Shown piece by piece: positions 60,801 through 64,000 of a DNA stretch of 64,000 nucleotides (positions within the stretch are counted from its first letter, which is position 1; the number at the start of each line of letters is the position of its first letter). The notes under the pieces are model-generated. The model worked only from the letters and a program-made list of their open reading frames with translations. It made no database searches and was not told the origin of the DNA. Origin of the DNA: Ananas comosus (taxonomy: Eukaryota; Streptophyta; Magnoliopsida; Poales; Bromeliaceae); NCBI RefSeq assembly GCF_001540865.1, contig NC_033622.1:7312481-7376480 (forward strand), in the 5' to 3' direction. The position numbers and the translations under genes are program-made.

Positions 60801-63743
60801 AACAATGCTCCAAAGCTTCACCTATGGAGAAAAAGTCACCATCATGCCAAAAGGGGAGCAAAAGAGGTGATTAATTCTCCAAAAAACCAAGAAAAAGGGA
60901 AGAAAATCAAAGAGGGGAAGTGGAGAGGCCCCCTACCTGGTTCTCCACTGTTCCAAGCTCAGGGAGCCCTAGAAGGGATGTGGGGTGCTTTATAGAGTTG
61001 CTACAAATGCAAAAACACCCCTAAAAAACAAGGAGTCTGCATACTGCACTGCGTACCGGTGACACGGGATTTGGTATCGGTACCAAGCAGCAGCATGCGC
61101 AAACTCGAGCCTCGGGTTTGCGAGAAAACGTACTGGGTATCGGTACCAGCCCGATGCAGTACCGGTACCAGGTCCAGTACCGGTACCAGGTTGATGCGGT
61201 ATCGGTACTTTGCCCTGCAGAGTCAACCCGAGAGCAGTCCAATTTCTTCATTTTTGGGACTTTGGCGCTAAGTGTTAAACCTCACTTCTCGGGATGCGAG
61301 TCATAGGCCGGTACATAGTCAACGACGCTCCAGAATACTTAGAAAGACTCGGAACACAGATCAAACACTCGAATCTTGCAATTTGCTAAAGTTCAGTGTG
61401 TTACAGTCACATTCCTCATACCCTCCTTCCCTCCCCCCTCTTTAAGCACTGATATCCCTGCCAGGCTCAAGCATACTCACGCACCAGGCGATATGAGAAT
61501 CGTCGTCTCGCTAGCCTTAGCCGATCTTGTGGGAAGCCGCATCCGCTAGGAACGGTTGTCAACCAGGGAGCCGCACTTTTGCCAACTGTGTGACTTTGGT
61601 TCAGCTGAGACTCATCTCACACTTTCGATTGGTGATTGCCGCTGATATCAACTATGACGGCCCGCTTCTCAGGGGGTTCATCCATCATAAAACTACTCTA
61701 GTATAAAGACTCGTTCAACCCTCTTAACCTAGCAGTAGCATTTTGGGTCATGACTAGTGCCACAGTTGGTATCAGAGCCAATCATCAGCCGGAAGTGTGA
61801 GATGAGTCTCTACTGAGGCAGAGTCATATAATGGGCACGAATGCAGCTCCCTAGCTGACAACTATTGTGGATAGATCACGACTCACACAGAGGTCTGCTA
61901 ATGCTAGCAAAATGAGTATCACATCGTTTAGTACTTACGAGTGTATTTGAGCCCGACAAGAATGTTGGGGCTTAAAAGGGGAGGGGGAATGTGACACCTC
62001 TAGAACTTGAAAGTTATATATATAAGGTATAATAGGGCTTAACCTCTTACTTGGCTATAACATTTTGGGCTATGGTTAGGCCCAAGAAGTTAAAGAGAGT
62101 TGAGCGAGCCTAAAGCTAGAGTAATTTTAAGATGGGTGAACCCTGATAGAAAGTGGGGTGTCACAACTTTCTTGTTGTCCTCTTTTTAATATTTGAAGCT
62201 ATTTATAATTGTTATATTACTAAGTTAACTTTCTTTATTCAACGGGTTTACTTGTTTTCTAATTTTTCAAAAATGCTGGATTTGTTCGCAGGAACTTTTT
62301 TTATAACATTTCCCAATAATTATACTTTTTTATAACCTTGTTTGACATCGTTGTTGTTTTTTGTTTCTTTAAACACTAATTTTATGTGAGTTGATTTACT
62401 GGCAGAAAAACTTTGTTGTTGTTGTCAAGATTGGTTAGACACCTGGCCAAGTGATGGATGAGAAATATATTTCTAAATCTTAAAAGAAAAAAAATAGTGT
62501 TCAATATTTTTTTTTTAATTTTTTTTATGGGTTGCCAAACAGCTACCTTGAATGTAAGGATTGCAGCAAACCATCATCCCCTCCACTATTTCTTGTAGAA
62601 ATTCTGTTCAAAAAACAAAAAAAAAATGGCAACAAGGTCAAACAAGGCCTAAATTTGTTGTCTTGTACCCGGGTTGCTAATGTAATTTGGCTTCTGGAAT
62701 GGCATTGTTGACACTCTTTTCTATCTAAGAGCAACATTTTTTTTTAATTGTTTTTCAGTTGGTGGAGATTCTTGACAGCCCTTTGCACAACTACTTTAAG
62801 CAGGCCGATTGCTTGAACTATTTCTTTTGTTTCCGCTGGATTCTTATACAGTTTAAAAGGTAAGCCTCTTTCAAAGTATAATTCCATACAAGTCATGATG
62901 CTCCAAGTTCTGCTTTCTTTTTATTTCAACGTGTAATAGTTTCCTATTGTAGCTTGTGAAACCAAAAGATACTGGACAATGTGTATCTGAGCGATACACT
63001 TAATTAAATATATTTTCATGGATGAAATTTGCTATATGGAAGGTTTCCTTCTGGATAATTGATCATTTCTCTTTTGAAAATTTCCTCGTGGAATCAGGTT
63101 GGTTGGTTCTAGTATTTGTCAACCAAGTGAAACTTTATGCTTGCTATTATCTTTTGGTAGACATGAATGGAGCTTCTTCTGCATTTCAAAACAAACTTTG
63201 TTAGCTTTTCTTATACCAACCCTAGCAAAGAGTGGCGTAAGGCAGCAAAAACAGTGGGCTGCGAAGTTGTTTTTGAAAATTTTCTTGCAAGGCTGATAAT
63301 TCTTCCAGAGTCCTCTTCTGTATAAAACTCTAGCACATCTTTATAGGTGTTTTCCTGCCGTATCACAATATCTGATGCTGCGACCCCCTTTTCACTCTCT
63401 CTTGTGTTATTACAGGGAATTCGAGTATGATCAGATAATGCGATTGTGGGAGGTACTGTGGACGCATTACCTGTCGGAGCACTTCCACTTGTACCTATGC
63501 GTTGCAATCCTGAAGAGGTACCGCAAGAGAATCATGGGGGAGCAGATGGACTTTGATACCCTCCTTAAGTTCATCAATGAGCTCAGTGGCCACATCGATC
63601 TTGATTACTCCTTGAGGGATGCTGAGGCTCTGTGTGCGTGTGCTGGAGAGAGCGGAGCTGCCTGTATTCCACCCGGGACCCCACCGTCCCTTCCAATTGA
63701 AACCGACGGTGGGCTTTATCCACAAGAAGACGACGTACTGTGA
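21804..63743 (+). CDS. TBC-domain Rab GTPase-activating protein, TBC1D15/GYP7-like
   Basis: This gene has 15 coding exons (join 21804-21866, 22225-22395, 27602-27680, 27766-27873, 33964-34048, 35166-35220, 37727-38128, 40398-40457, 45783-45881, 45955-46065, 51426-51497, 51614-51730, 53015-53164, 62759-62859, 63416-63743). They total 2,001 bp, or 666 residues plus stop. Every intron is GT-AG and all phases agree. Residues about 41-190 match the N-terminal Rab-binding/PH-like region of this family (KDNVTIHPSQYAAERI). A serine-rich linker spans 188-321. The TBC domain spans about 365-585. It has R372/W376 (LRKEVWKFLLG), the arginine finger motif IEKDVVR (R437), and the glutamine finger YCQGMSD (Q474). 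It should speed GTP hydrolysis on a Rab; GYP7/TBC1D15 relatives act on Rab7-like proteins, but the plant substrate is inferred. It appears intact despite about 40 kb of intron. Confidence 0.92.
22225..22395 (+). CDS. RabGAP exon 2 (residues 22-78)
   Basis: Follows gaag and ends TTTATG before gtgaaa, phase 0. It encodes the conserved start of the N-terminal domain, including VVYSKDNVTIHPSQ and GRLRLIKQ. Confidence 0.9.
25131..25963. mobile_element. MITE nested in the intron 2 gypsy element
   Basis: The ends are GGGTGCGTTTGGTTCGC (from 25131) and the complement GGGTGCATTTTGTTCGC (ending 25963). TAC flanks both sides (25128-25130 and 25964-25966). The core is CTCTCT-rich and then AT-rich. It contains the assembly N and a duplicated 143-bp block, so its true length is probably about 690 bp. 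Confidence 0.65.
25629..25915. repeat. Two 143-bp copies either side of a single N
   Basis: 25629-25771 and 25773-25915 both run from CTAAAATTAATTAAAA to AGATTCTCGGA and read as identical. A single N at 25772 separates them. This is typical of a gap filled by unmerged overlapping contig ends, not of a natural tandem repeat. Confidence 0.8.
26378..26389 (-). other. Primer binding site of the intron 2 gypsy element
   Basis: The - strand reads TGGTATCGGAGC just inside the 5' LTR edge at 26394. This is a one-base variant of the initiator-Met tRNA primer site. Confidence 0.7.
27602..27680 (+). CDS. RabGAP exon 3 (residues 79-104)
   Basis: Follows ggcag and ends GAAAAAG before gtatgt. It encodes SWIPYKPSIDGADSVG. 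The reading frame passes to exon 4 after one base. Intron 3 is only 85 bp (27681-27765). Confidence 0.9.
27766..27873 (+). CDS. RabGAP exon 4 (residues 105-140)
   Basis: Follows tgcag and ends TCATCAG before gtgaag. It encodes RYLYTIKALPLGEVRSIRRH and TPTLGWQYIIVVLSS, well conserved in plant members. Confidence 0.9.
28150..28650 (+). mobile_element. Copia-type LTR remnant in intron 4
   Basis: A promoter-like CCTATATATAAGAGGCCTC (28330-28348) is followed by a leader and, near 28641, TGGTATCATGGG, a primer-site-like sequence for initiator-Met tRNA. This arrangement suits a copia-like LTR plus the start of its internal region. No gag or pol follows, and the left end is not defined. Confidence 0.45.
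28660..30880. other. Uncharacterised block of intron 4
   Basis: About 2.2 kb without a credible gene. It has a (ACA)n patch near 29105 and a segment near 29400-29520 (GGGGTCACACC, then GGGTGAGAA) that recalls the TE-type LTRs elsewhere in this window, so it may be an old LTR. No terminal repeats or target duplication were found. Confidence 0.3.
30890..31575. mobile_element. hAT MITE with a second copy of the same family nested in it
   Basis: The outer copy is 30890-31186 plus 31532-31575. The inner copy is 31187-31531 in the opposite orientation, with ends CAAGGATTAAAGTGCC and TTAAATCCTTG. The outer copy resumes with GATACAGCCCGTGCTGATGG, the usual right end of the family. The GGCACGG-rich ends and AT-rich core (TTATTTTCTTTAGCAA) define the family. 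Confidence 0.75.
32372..32799. mobile_element. hAT MITE copy with internal duplication
   Basis: The ends are AAGGATTTAAGTGCC and GGCACTTAAATCCTTG. It is longer than usual because about 80 bp beginning AGTAAGTAATTTCCTC is repeated near 32499 and 32580. Downstream intron sequence to 33963 holds nothing recognised. Confidence 0.7.
33964..34048 (+). CDS. RabGAP exon 5 (residues 141-169)
   Basis: Follows gcag and ends GTGAG before gttgg. It encodes LAYPPFYFYSGGVREFLGTL and KQHVFIV. The junctions use phase 1 in and phase 2 out. Confidence 0.9.
34049..35165 (+). other. Intron 5, no element recognised
   Basis: 1,117 bp of T-rich intron. I see no ORF, repeat terminus or RNA gene that can be supported. 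Confidence 0.5.
35166..35220 (+). CDS. RabGAP exon 6 (residues 169-187)
   Basis: Follows tttag and ends CTGCAG before gtgcgt. It encodes SAEDPNVFLVNNFQDPLQ and closes the N-terminal domain in phase 0. Confidence 0.9.
35562..35895. mobile_element. hAT MITE, best-preserved copy with 8-bp target duplication
   Basis: It starts CAAGGATTTAAATGCC at 35562 and ends GGCACTTAAATCCTTG at 35895 (334 bp). The flanks GTCGTAAA (35554-35561) and GTCATAAA (35896-35903) agree at 7 of 8 positions, the difference being a CG-to-CA change. An 8-bp duplication with CA-starting inverted repeats places the family in the hAT superfamily. Confidence 0.8.
35896..36063. repeat. Tandem duplication of about 87 bp in intron 6
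   Basis: GTCATAAATATTAGTTTATT recurs at 35896 and about 35985. Each copy continues through ACCTGGAGAGTCA to a polypyrimidine tract and TTGCAG, which looks like a splice acceptor. The rest of intron 6 (36064-37726) includes a decayed GGCACTT-like patch near 36630-36780 and no other element recognised. Confidence 0.75.
37727..38128 (+). CDS. RabGAP exon 7 (residues 188-321, linker)
   Basis: Follows ttgtag and ends TTAGAG before gtaaca, 402 bp and phase 0. It encodes the linker, starting KSLSSLELPRVVSIANG, and a conserved amphipathic stretch DISLHVLEKFSMVTKFARET. It is the longest exon and the least constrained. Confidence 0.9.
38129..39384 (+). other. Intron 7, left part, no element recognised
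   Basis: T-rich intron sequence with a possible old terminal segment near 39080-39190 (TCTAATATACCCTTT ... GGGTATATAAGC). No ORF or repeat is supported. The right part after the TRIM (39676-40397) is likewise empty. Confidence 0.4.
39385..39675 (-). mobile_element. TRIM (miniature LTR retrotransposon) in intron 7
   Basis: Short direct repeats 39385-39475 and 39596-39675 share ATTATTCTCCAAAAGCTT. On the - strand, the right repeat is followed by TAGTATCAGAG, a decayed initiator-Met primer site, and the left repeat is preceded by GAGGGGGCAG, a polypurine tract. The flanks TACAT and TACTT agree at 4 of 5 positions. It is 291 bp long with no coding capacity. Confidence 0.65.
40398..40457 (+). CDS. 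RabGAP exon 8 (residues 322-341)
   Basis: Follows ttgcag and ends GAAGAG before gtatgt. It encodes FDKLPLVWGKQRERPLYLEE, directly before the TBC domain. Confidence 0.9.
40546..41121. mobile_element. MULE-type MITE with perfect 9-bp target duplication
   Basis: Long terminal inverted repeats (GAGCTAGGCTACTATACTAT and GCCTAGCTC at the other end) continue inward through GGTAGCACGGAGGCCTCCG. The flanks are ATATCTATA at 40537-40545 and ATATCTATA at 41122-41130. A 9-bp duplication is typical of Mutator-like elements. The left arm contains a 40-bp internal duplication (GTGCTACCAAGTTG occurs twice). No ORF. Confidence 0.85.
42568..43300 (-). pseudogene. Gypsy integrase C-terminus and reverse-transcriptase fragment
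   Basis: The integrase end reads MVMVRTRPERLPQGAVKKLH and then IGSNTYSLELPPDIG (42918-42568), close to the intron 2 copy. A fragment with AIDLVPKASLPNLPHYRINP (43277-43095) belongs to the start of reverse transcriptase. The two abut because of an internal deletion. Confidence 0.7.
43382..43707. mobile_element. hAT MITE copy, left border of an inverted gypsy segment
   Basis: It runs from CTTGGATTTAAGTGTC to GGGCACTTAAATCC, in the same orientation as the copy at 44018. Directly to its left (43356-43385) is a tiny remnant with only two family ends back to back (AATTTAAGTGTCGTGGCACTT). Confidence 0.7.
43708..44017 (+). other. Inverted segment of the gypsy element between two hAT MITEs
   Basis: The + strand reads MYNMNVTHYGWPNTHC and KVETTKPLHILNKK, whereas the same part of the intron 2 copy (23910-23640) and the rest of this element read on the - strand. 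The inversion begins and ends exactly at the two MITEs. Confidence 0.7.
44018..44360. mobile_element. hAT MITE copy, right border of the inverted segment
   Basis: It runs from CAAGGATTTAAGTGCCGTG to GGGCACTTAAAACTTTG. The right flank CTAATATG corresponds, in inverted orientation, to the right flank of the MITE at 43382 (complement CCTAATAA). Confidence 0.7.
44361..44880 (-). pseudogene. Gypsy protease-region and gag remnants
   Basis: The - strand carries QRCLVLLHYAKYKDQIWSD, matching QGCLVPLHFATYEDQIWCD of the intron 2 copy, followed by decayed gag sequence (44560-44880). Frames are broken. Confidence 0.6.
45783..45881 (+). CDS. RabGAP exon 9 (residues 342-374)
   Basis: Follows tttcag and ends AAAGAG before gtttgt. 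It encodes WAAFLDSEGRVMD and the TBC entry motif GGVDHDLRKE, with the conserved arginine R372. Confidence 0.9.
45955..46065 (+). CDS. RabGAP exon 10 (residues 375-411)
   Basis: Follows tttaag and ends TGGCAG before gttagc. It encodes VWKFLLGYHEYDSTYAERE. Intron 9 is only 73 bp (45882-45954). Confidence 0.9.
46162..46490. mobile_element. hAT MITE copy in intron 10
   Basis: The ends are CAAGGATTTAAGTGCCC and GCACTTAAATCCTTG; the core has the family TTTTCTCAATAAAGTTC and TTTGTTGCTAAAG blocks. Flanks GGTGGAAG and AATGTAAG agree at 5 of 8 positions. Confidence 0.75.
46974..48610 (-). other. Insert with three antisense ORF fragments, possibly viral or retroelement in origin
   Basis: On the - strand, fragments 48513-48265, 48234-47908 and 47654-47430 follow one another and look like parts of one decayed reading frame. 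The first has FFQNKINHVVGEICYP, the second GLEWDLDNFIPKTILAPIDT, and the third is charged and helix-prone (EEIKLLKEAADEFLEEVKDI). The first two recall movement-protein regions of integrated plant pararetroviruses, but I cannot confirm this. No LTR is seen. The edges AACCTGTTTGGAAAC (46976) and the complement GGCCTTGTTTGGATAC (ending about 48611) may be inverted ends. It is broken and non-functional. Confidence 0.35.
49168..50416. mobile_element. Larger relative of the hAT MITE, with GC-rich tandem repeat
   Basis: The ends are CAAGGATTTAAGGTTTAAAG (49168) and the complement CAAGGTTTAAAGTGTAGTCC (ending 50416). Both continue into GCCGTGGCACGGG-type sequence like the small MITEs. The core is AT-rich at 49330-49700 and GC-rich at 50100-50400. 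ORFs in the GC-rich part come from the tandem repeat and are not genes. Confidence 0.55.
50124..50325. repeat. 51-bp GC-rich tandem repeat, about four units
   Basis: The block GCGCGATACG recurs at about 50137, 50188, 50239 and 50290, giving a 51-bp period. Each unit holds GCGATACGCAGG and TTGCGTATCGC, which are inverted, so each unit can form a hairpin. As 51 is a multiple of three, open frames arise in several phases. Confidence 0.85.
50413..50756. mobile_element. hAT MITE copy adjoining the larger hAT relative
   Basis: It starts CTTGGATTTAGATGCTC and ends AACACTTAAATCCTTA, with the family core. It shares its first bases with the end of the preceding element, so one probably inserted at the edge of the other. 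Intron 10 beyond 50757 to 51425 holds nothing recognised. Confidence 0.65.
51426..51497 (+). CDS. RabGAP exon 11 (residues 412-435)
   Basis: Follows ttgcag and ends GACGTG before gtaaat. It ends with LIEKDV, the first half of the arginine finger motif IxxDxxR. Confidence 0.9.
51614..51730 (+). CDS. RabGAP exon 12 (residues 436-474)
   Basis: Follows gtgaag and ends TGCCAA before gtaagt. It starts VRTDRSVPYY, which completes the arginine finger (R437), and ends with NFDLGYCQ, the glutamine finger (Q474). Intron 11 is 116 bp and empty. Confidence 0.92.
51985..52310 (+). mobile_element. Possible Helitron-type 5' end in intron 12
   Basis: TATACTAGTGAAGGACCCGC followed by GCGTTGTGC resembles Helitron-like termini in plants. 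A (AAAT)n microsatellite follows (52037-52056). No 3' CTRR hairpin end was located, so this is tentative. The rest of intron 12 (52311-53014) is empty. Confidence 0.3.
53015..53164 (+). CDS. RabGAP exon 13 (residues 475-524)
   Basis: Follows ctacag and ends TCCAAG before gtacct. It encodes GMSDLLSPVLYVMEDESESF and WCFVALMERLGPNFNRDQSG, core TBC helices. Confidence 0.92.
53990..54770. mobile_element. AT-rich MITE-like block in intron 13
   Basis: The right end GAACTAAACGCGCTC and inner ATCCTGCCAGG-type sequence match the inner ends of the MITE at 2474. The core (54030-54500) consists of repeated AATTCAAATTT blocks. The left end is not well preserved (TATCCTGACAAC near 53996). Confidence 0.45.
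55140..55980. mobile_element. Second AT-rich MITE-like block in intron 13
   Basis: The core at 55300-55760 is built of AATTTGAATT-type blocks like the block at 53990. Its edges contain ATCAACCAAATGCC and similar sequence, but matching inverted ends could not be fixed. Confidence 0.3.
56897..59440 (-). mobile_element. Solo LTR, family D, nested in LTR C
   Basis: The + strand runs from TGTCATGCCCCGGGACC at 56897 to CGGTATATTACA at 59440 (2,544 bp). ATTAA flanks both sides (56892-56896 and 59441-59445). It is the complete reference for the split D copy at 3016-20588. It carries four palindrome-bearing repeat units (58975-59275) and a GA-rich leader (58800-58870). Confidence 0.88.
58975..59275. 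promoter_or_regulatory. Four ACCGGT-paired repeat units in LTR D (U3)
   Basis: Four units, each about 70-90 bp, carry GGGGACCGGTCTCTCCC and then AGGGACCGGTCCCC or a one-base variant. The spacer between the two cores is about 14-16 bp, so each pair can fold as a hairpin or bind a dimer. They lie 165-465 bp from the LTR start. Confidence 0.65.
61055..61215. promoter_or_regulatory. TACCGGTA palindrome cluster in LTR C (U3)
   Basis: Motifs such as AGTACCGGTACCAGG and GGTATCGGTACC recur six or more times in 160 bp. The core ACCGGT is the same as in families A, B and D, but the flanking bases differ. The cluster is again directly upstream of a TATA-like box. Confidence 0.6.
61655..62165 (+). mobile_element. 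TRIM 2 (+ strand), head to head with TRIM 1
   Basis: A primer site TTGGTATCAGAGCC (61766-61779) is followed by a 190-bp non-coding interior, a polypurine tract AAAAGGGGAGGGGGAA (61974-61989), and a 3' LTR (61990-62165) running from TGTGACACCTCTAGAAC to GGGGTGTCACA. This LTR is the reverse complement of the 56281 LTR. A normal 5' LTR in + orientation is missing. Confidence 0.65.
62333..62651. mobile_element. Short MITE in intron 13
   Basis: The ends are AACCTTGTTTGACATCGTTG (about 62333) and the complement AGGCCTTGTTTGACCTTGTT (ending about 62651). The interior is T/A-run rich. The target duplication is not clear. Confidence 0.5.
62759..62859 (+). CDS. RabGAP exon 14 (residues 525-558)
   Basis: Follows tttcag and ends TTTAAAAG before gtaagc. 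It encodes LVEILDSPLHNYFKQADCLN and FCFRWILIQFK, typical of the late TBC domain. It lies 9.6 kb downstream of exon 13. Confidence 0.9.
62860..63415 (+). other. Intron 14, no element recognised
   Basis: 556 bp between the last two exons. Short ORFs are present on both strands, but none has support; splice sites at both ends are clear. Confidence 0.6.
63416..63743 (+). CDS. RabGAP exon 15 (residues 558-666) and stop
   Basis: Follows ttacag, completes Arg558 and continues EFEYDQIMRLWEVLWTHYLS. It ends at TGA 63741-63743 after a non-conserved, proline-containing tail. Confidence 0.92.
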
Positions 63744-64000
63744 AAATGTTTCAACCTGAAACTAGATTGTTTAGATTTACTTTCTGATTTTTAAGTACTT
63801 TGGCGTATTATATGAATCGAAATGATATTCTGTAAATAGATAATGGTGGGGTGACTGCAGTGCTTTGCACCATACGCATGTATTTGTTTTCATGAAGAAT
63901 CAATAAGTAGATTATTTGAAATTATACTAGGGGGTTGTAGCGTCAAGATGAAAGGAGAAAAAAAAGAAACAAGAAAAGAGTAATATCTATTTTTGTTCAA
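63744..64000 (+). other. 3' UTR of the RabGAP gene and downstream DNA
   Basis: T-rich sequence follows the stop. AATCAATAAGTAG near 63898 could serve as a near-upstream poly(A) element. The exact end of the transcript cannot be set, and the window ends at 64000. Confidence 0.4.

Larger units (their letters stand above)
56458..61405 (-). mobile_element. Solo LTR, family C, - strand, containing solo LTR D
   Basis: The + strand runs from TGTCACGCTCCGGGACC at 56458 to CAGTGTGTTACA at 61405. GTCAC flanks both sides (56453-56457 and 61406-61410). Without the nested LTR D it is about 2.4 kb. It matches the C fragment at 16890-19209 over the shared part. On the - strand it has TACCGGTA-type palindromes (61215-61055), then CTATAAAGCACCCC (about 61000-60985). 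Confidence 0.85.
56281..61780 (-). mobile_element. TRIM 1 (- strand), interrupted by solo LTR C
   Basis: The 3' LTR starts TGTGACGCCCCGCTTCC at 56281 and is split at 56457 by LTR C. After it come a polypurine tract on the - strand (about 61411-61440, GGGGGGAGGGAAGGAGG), a short non-coding interior, and a decayed primer site (TTGATATCAGCGGC, near 61638-61652). A truncated 5' LTR follows (61655-61765). The LTR is about 178 bp. Confidence 0.6.

Noticed and set aside
63022..63507. ORFs in intron 14 on both strands
   Set aside because: They overlap splice sites and exon 15 in the wrong frame, and no family features are seen.

Overview
The window is plant nuclear DNA. The host gene has GT-AG introns, and the plant-type transposons include MULE, hAT and Harbinger-like MITEs, Ty3/gypsy and copia LTRs, and TRIMs. 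The base composition and element types suit a TE-rich monocot, but no species can be named from sequence alone. Only one host gene was found. It lies on the + strand, has 15 coding exons (21804-63743) and encodes a 666-residue TBC-domain Rab GTPase-activating protein of the TBC1D15/GYP7 type. All exon phases join without a break, and the arginine and glutamine finger motifs are present. The 2,001 bp of coding sequence is spread over about 42 kb because the introns hold transposons, many nested.

Layout. 1-2125: 5' part of a MULE transposase gene (- strand) with its terminal inverted repeat. A second, related MULE terminus faces away from it at 2262. 2474-20710: a small Harbinger/Tourist-like MITE split by a tower of nested insertions. 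The tower holds a solo LTR (family D, target duplication ACATT), and inside it a degenerate Ty3/gypsy element (family B, - strand, gag-pol at 8504-13219, LTRs at both sides). Two solo LTRs of family A sit inside the two B LTRs (target duplications CACAC and AGTAC/AGAAC), and a truncated LTR of family C follows. 20761-21580: an AT-rich MITE just upstream of the gene. 21581-21803: promoter and 5' leader.

Introns. Intron 2 holds a decayed gypsy element (22500-27266) with a MITE and an assembly N inside it. Intron 4 holds a copia LTR, an uncharacterised block and several copies of a 330-430 bp hAT MITE. Intron 7 holds a TRIM. Intron 8 holds a MULE-MITE with a 9-bp target duplication and a hAT element with a second gypsy copy nested in it; that copy carries a small inverted segment bounded exactly by two hAT MITEs. 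Intron 10 holds more hAT MITEs, a GC-rich hAT relative with a 51-bp tandem repeat, and antisense ORF fragments of unknown origin. Intron 13 holds AT-rich MITE-like blocks and two head-to-head TRIMs, one interrupted by a solo LTR C that contains a solo LTR D.

The most unusual signal is shared by LTR families A, B, C and D. Each carries a cluster of ACCGGT-cored palindromes at the same place, just upstream of a TATA-like box and a polypurine/polypyrimidine leader, as expected of a U3 enhancer. One C copy instead carries TACCGGTA-type palindromes at the equivalent position. All placements come from reading and hand alignment; no database search was run.
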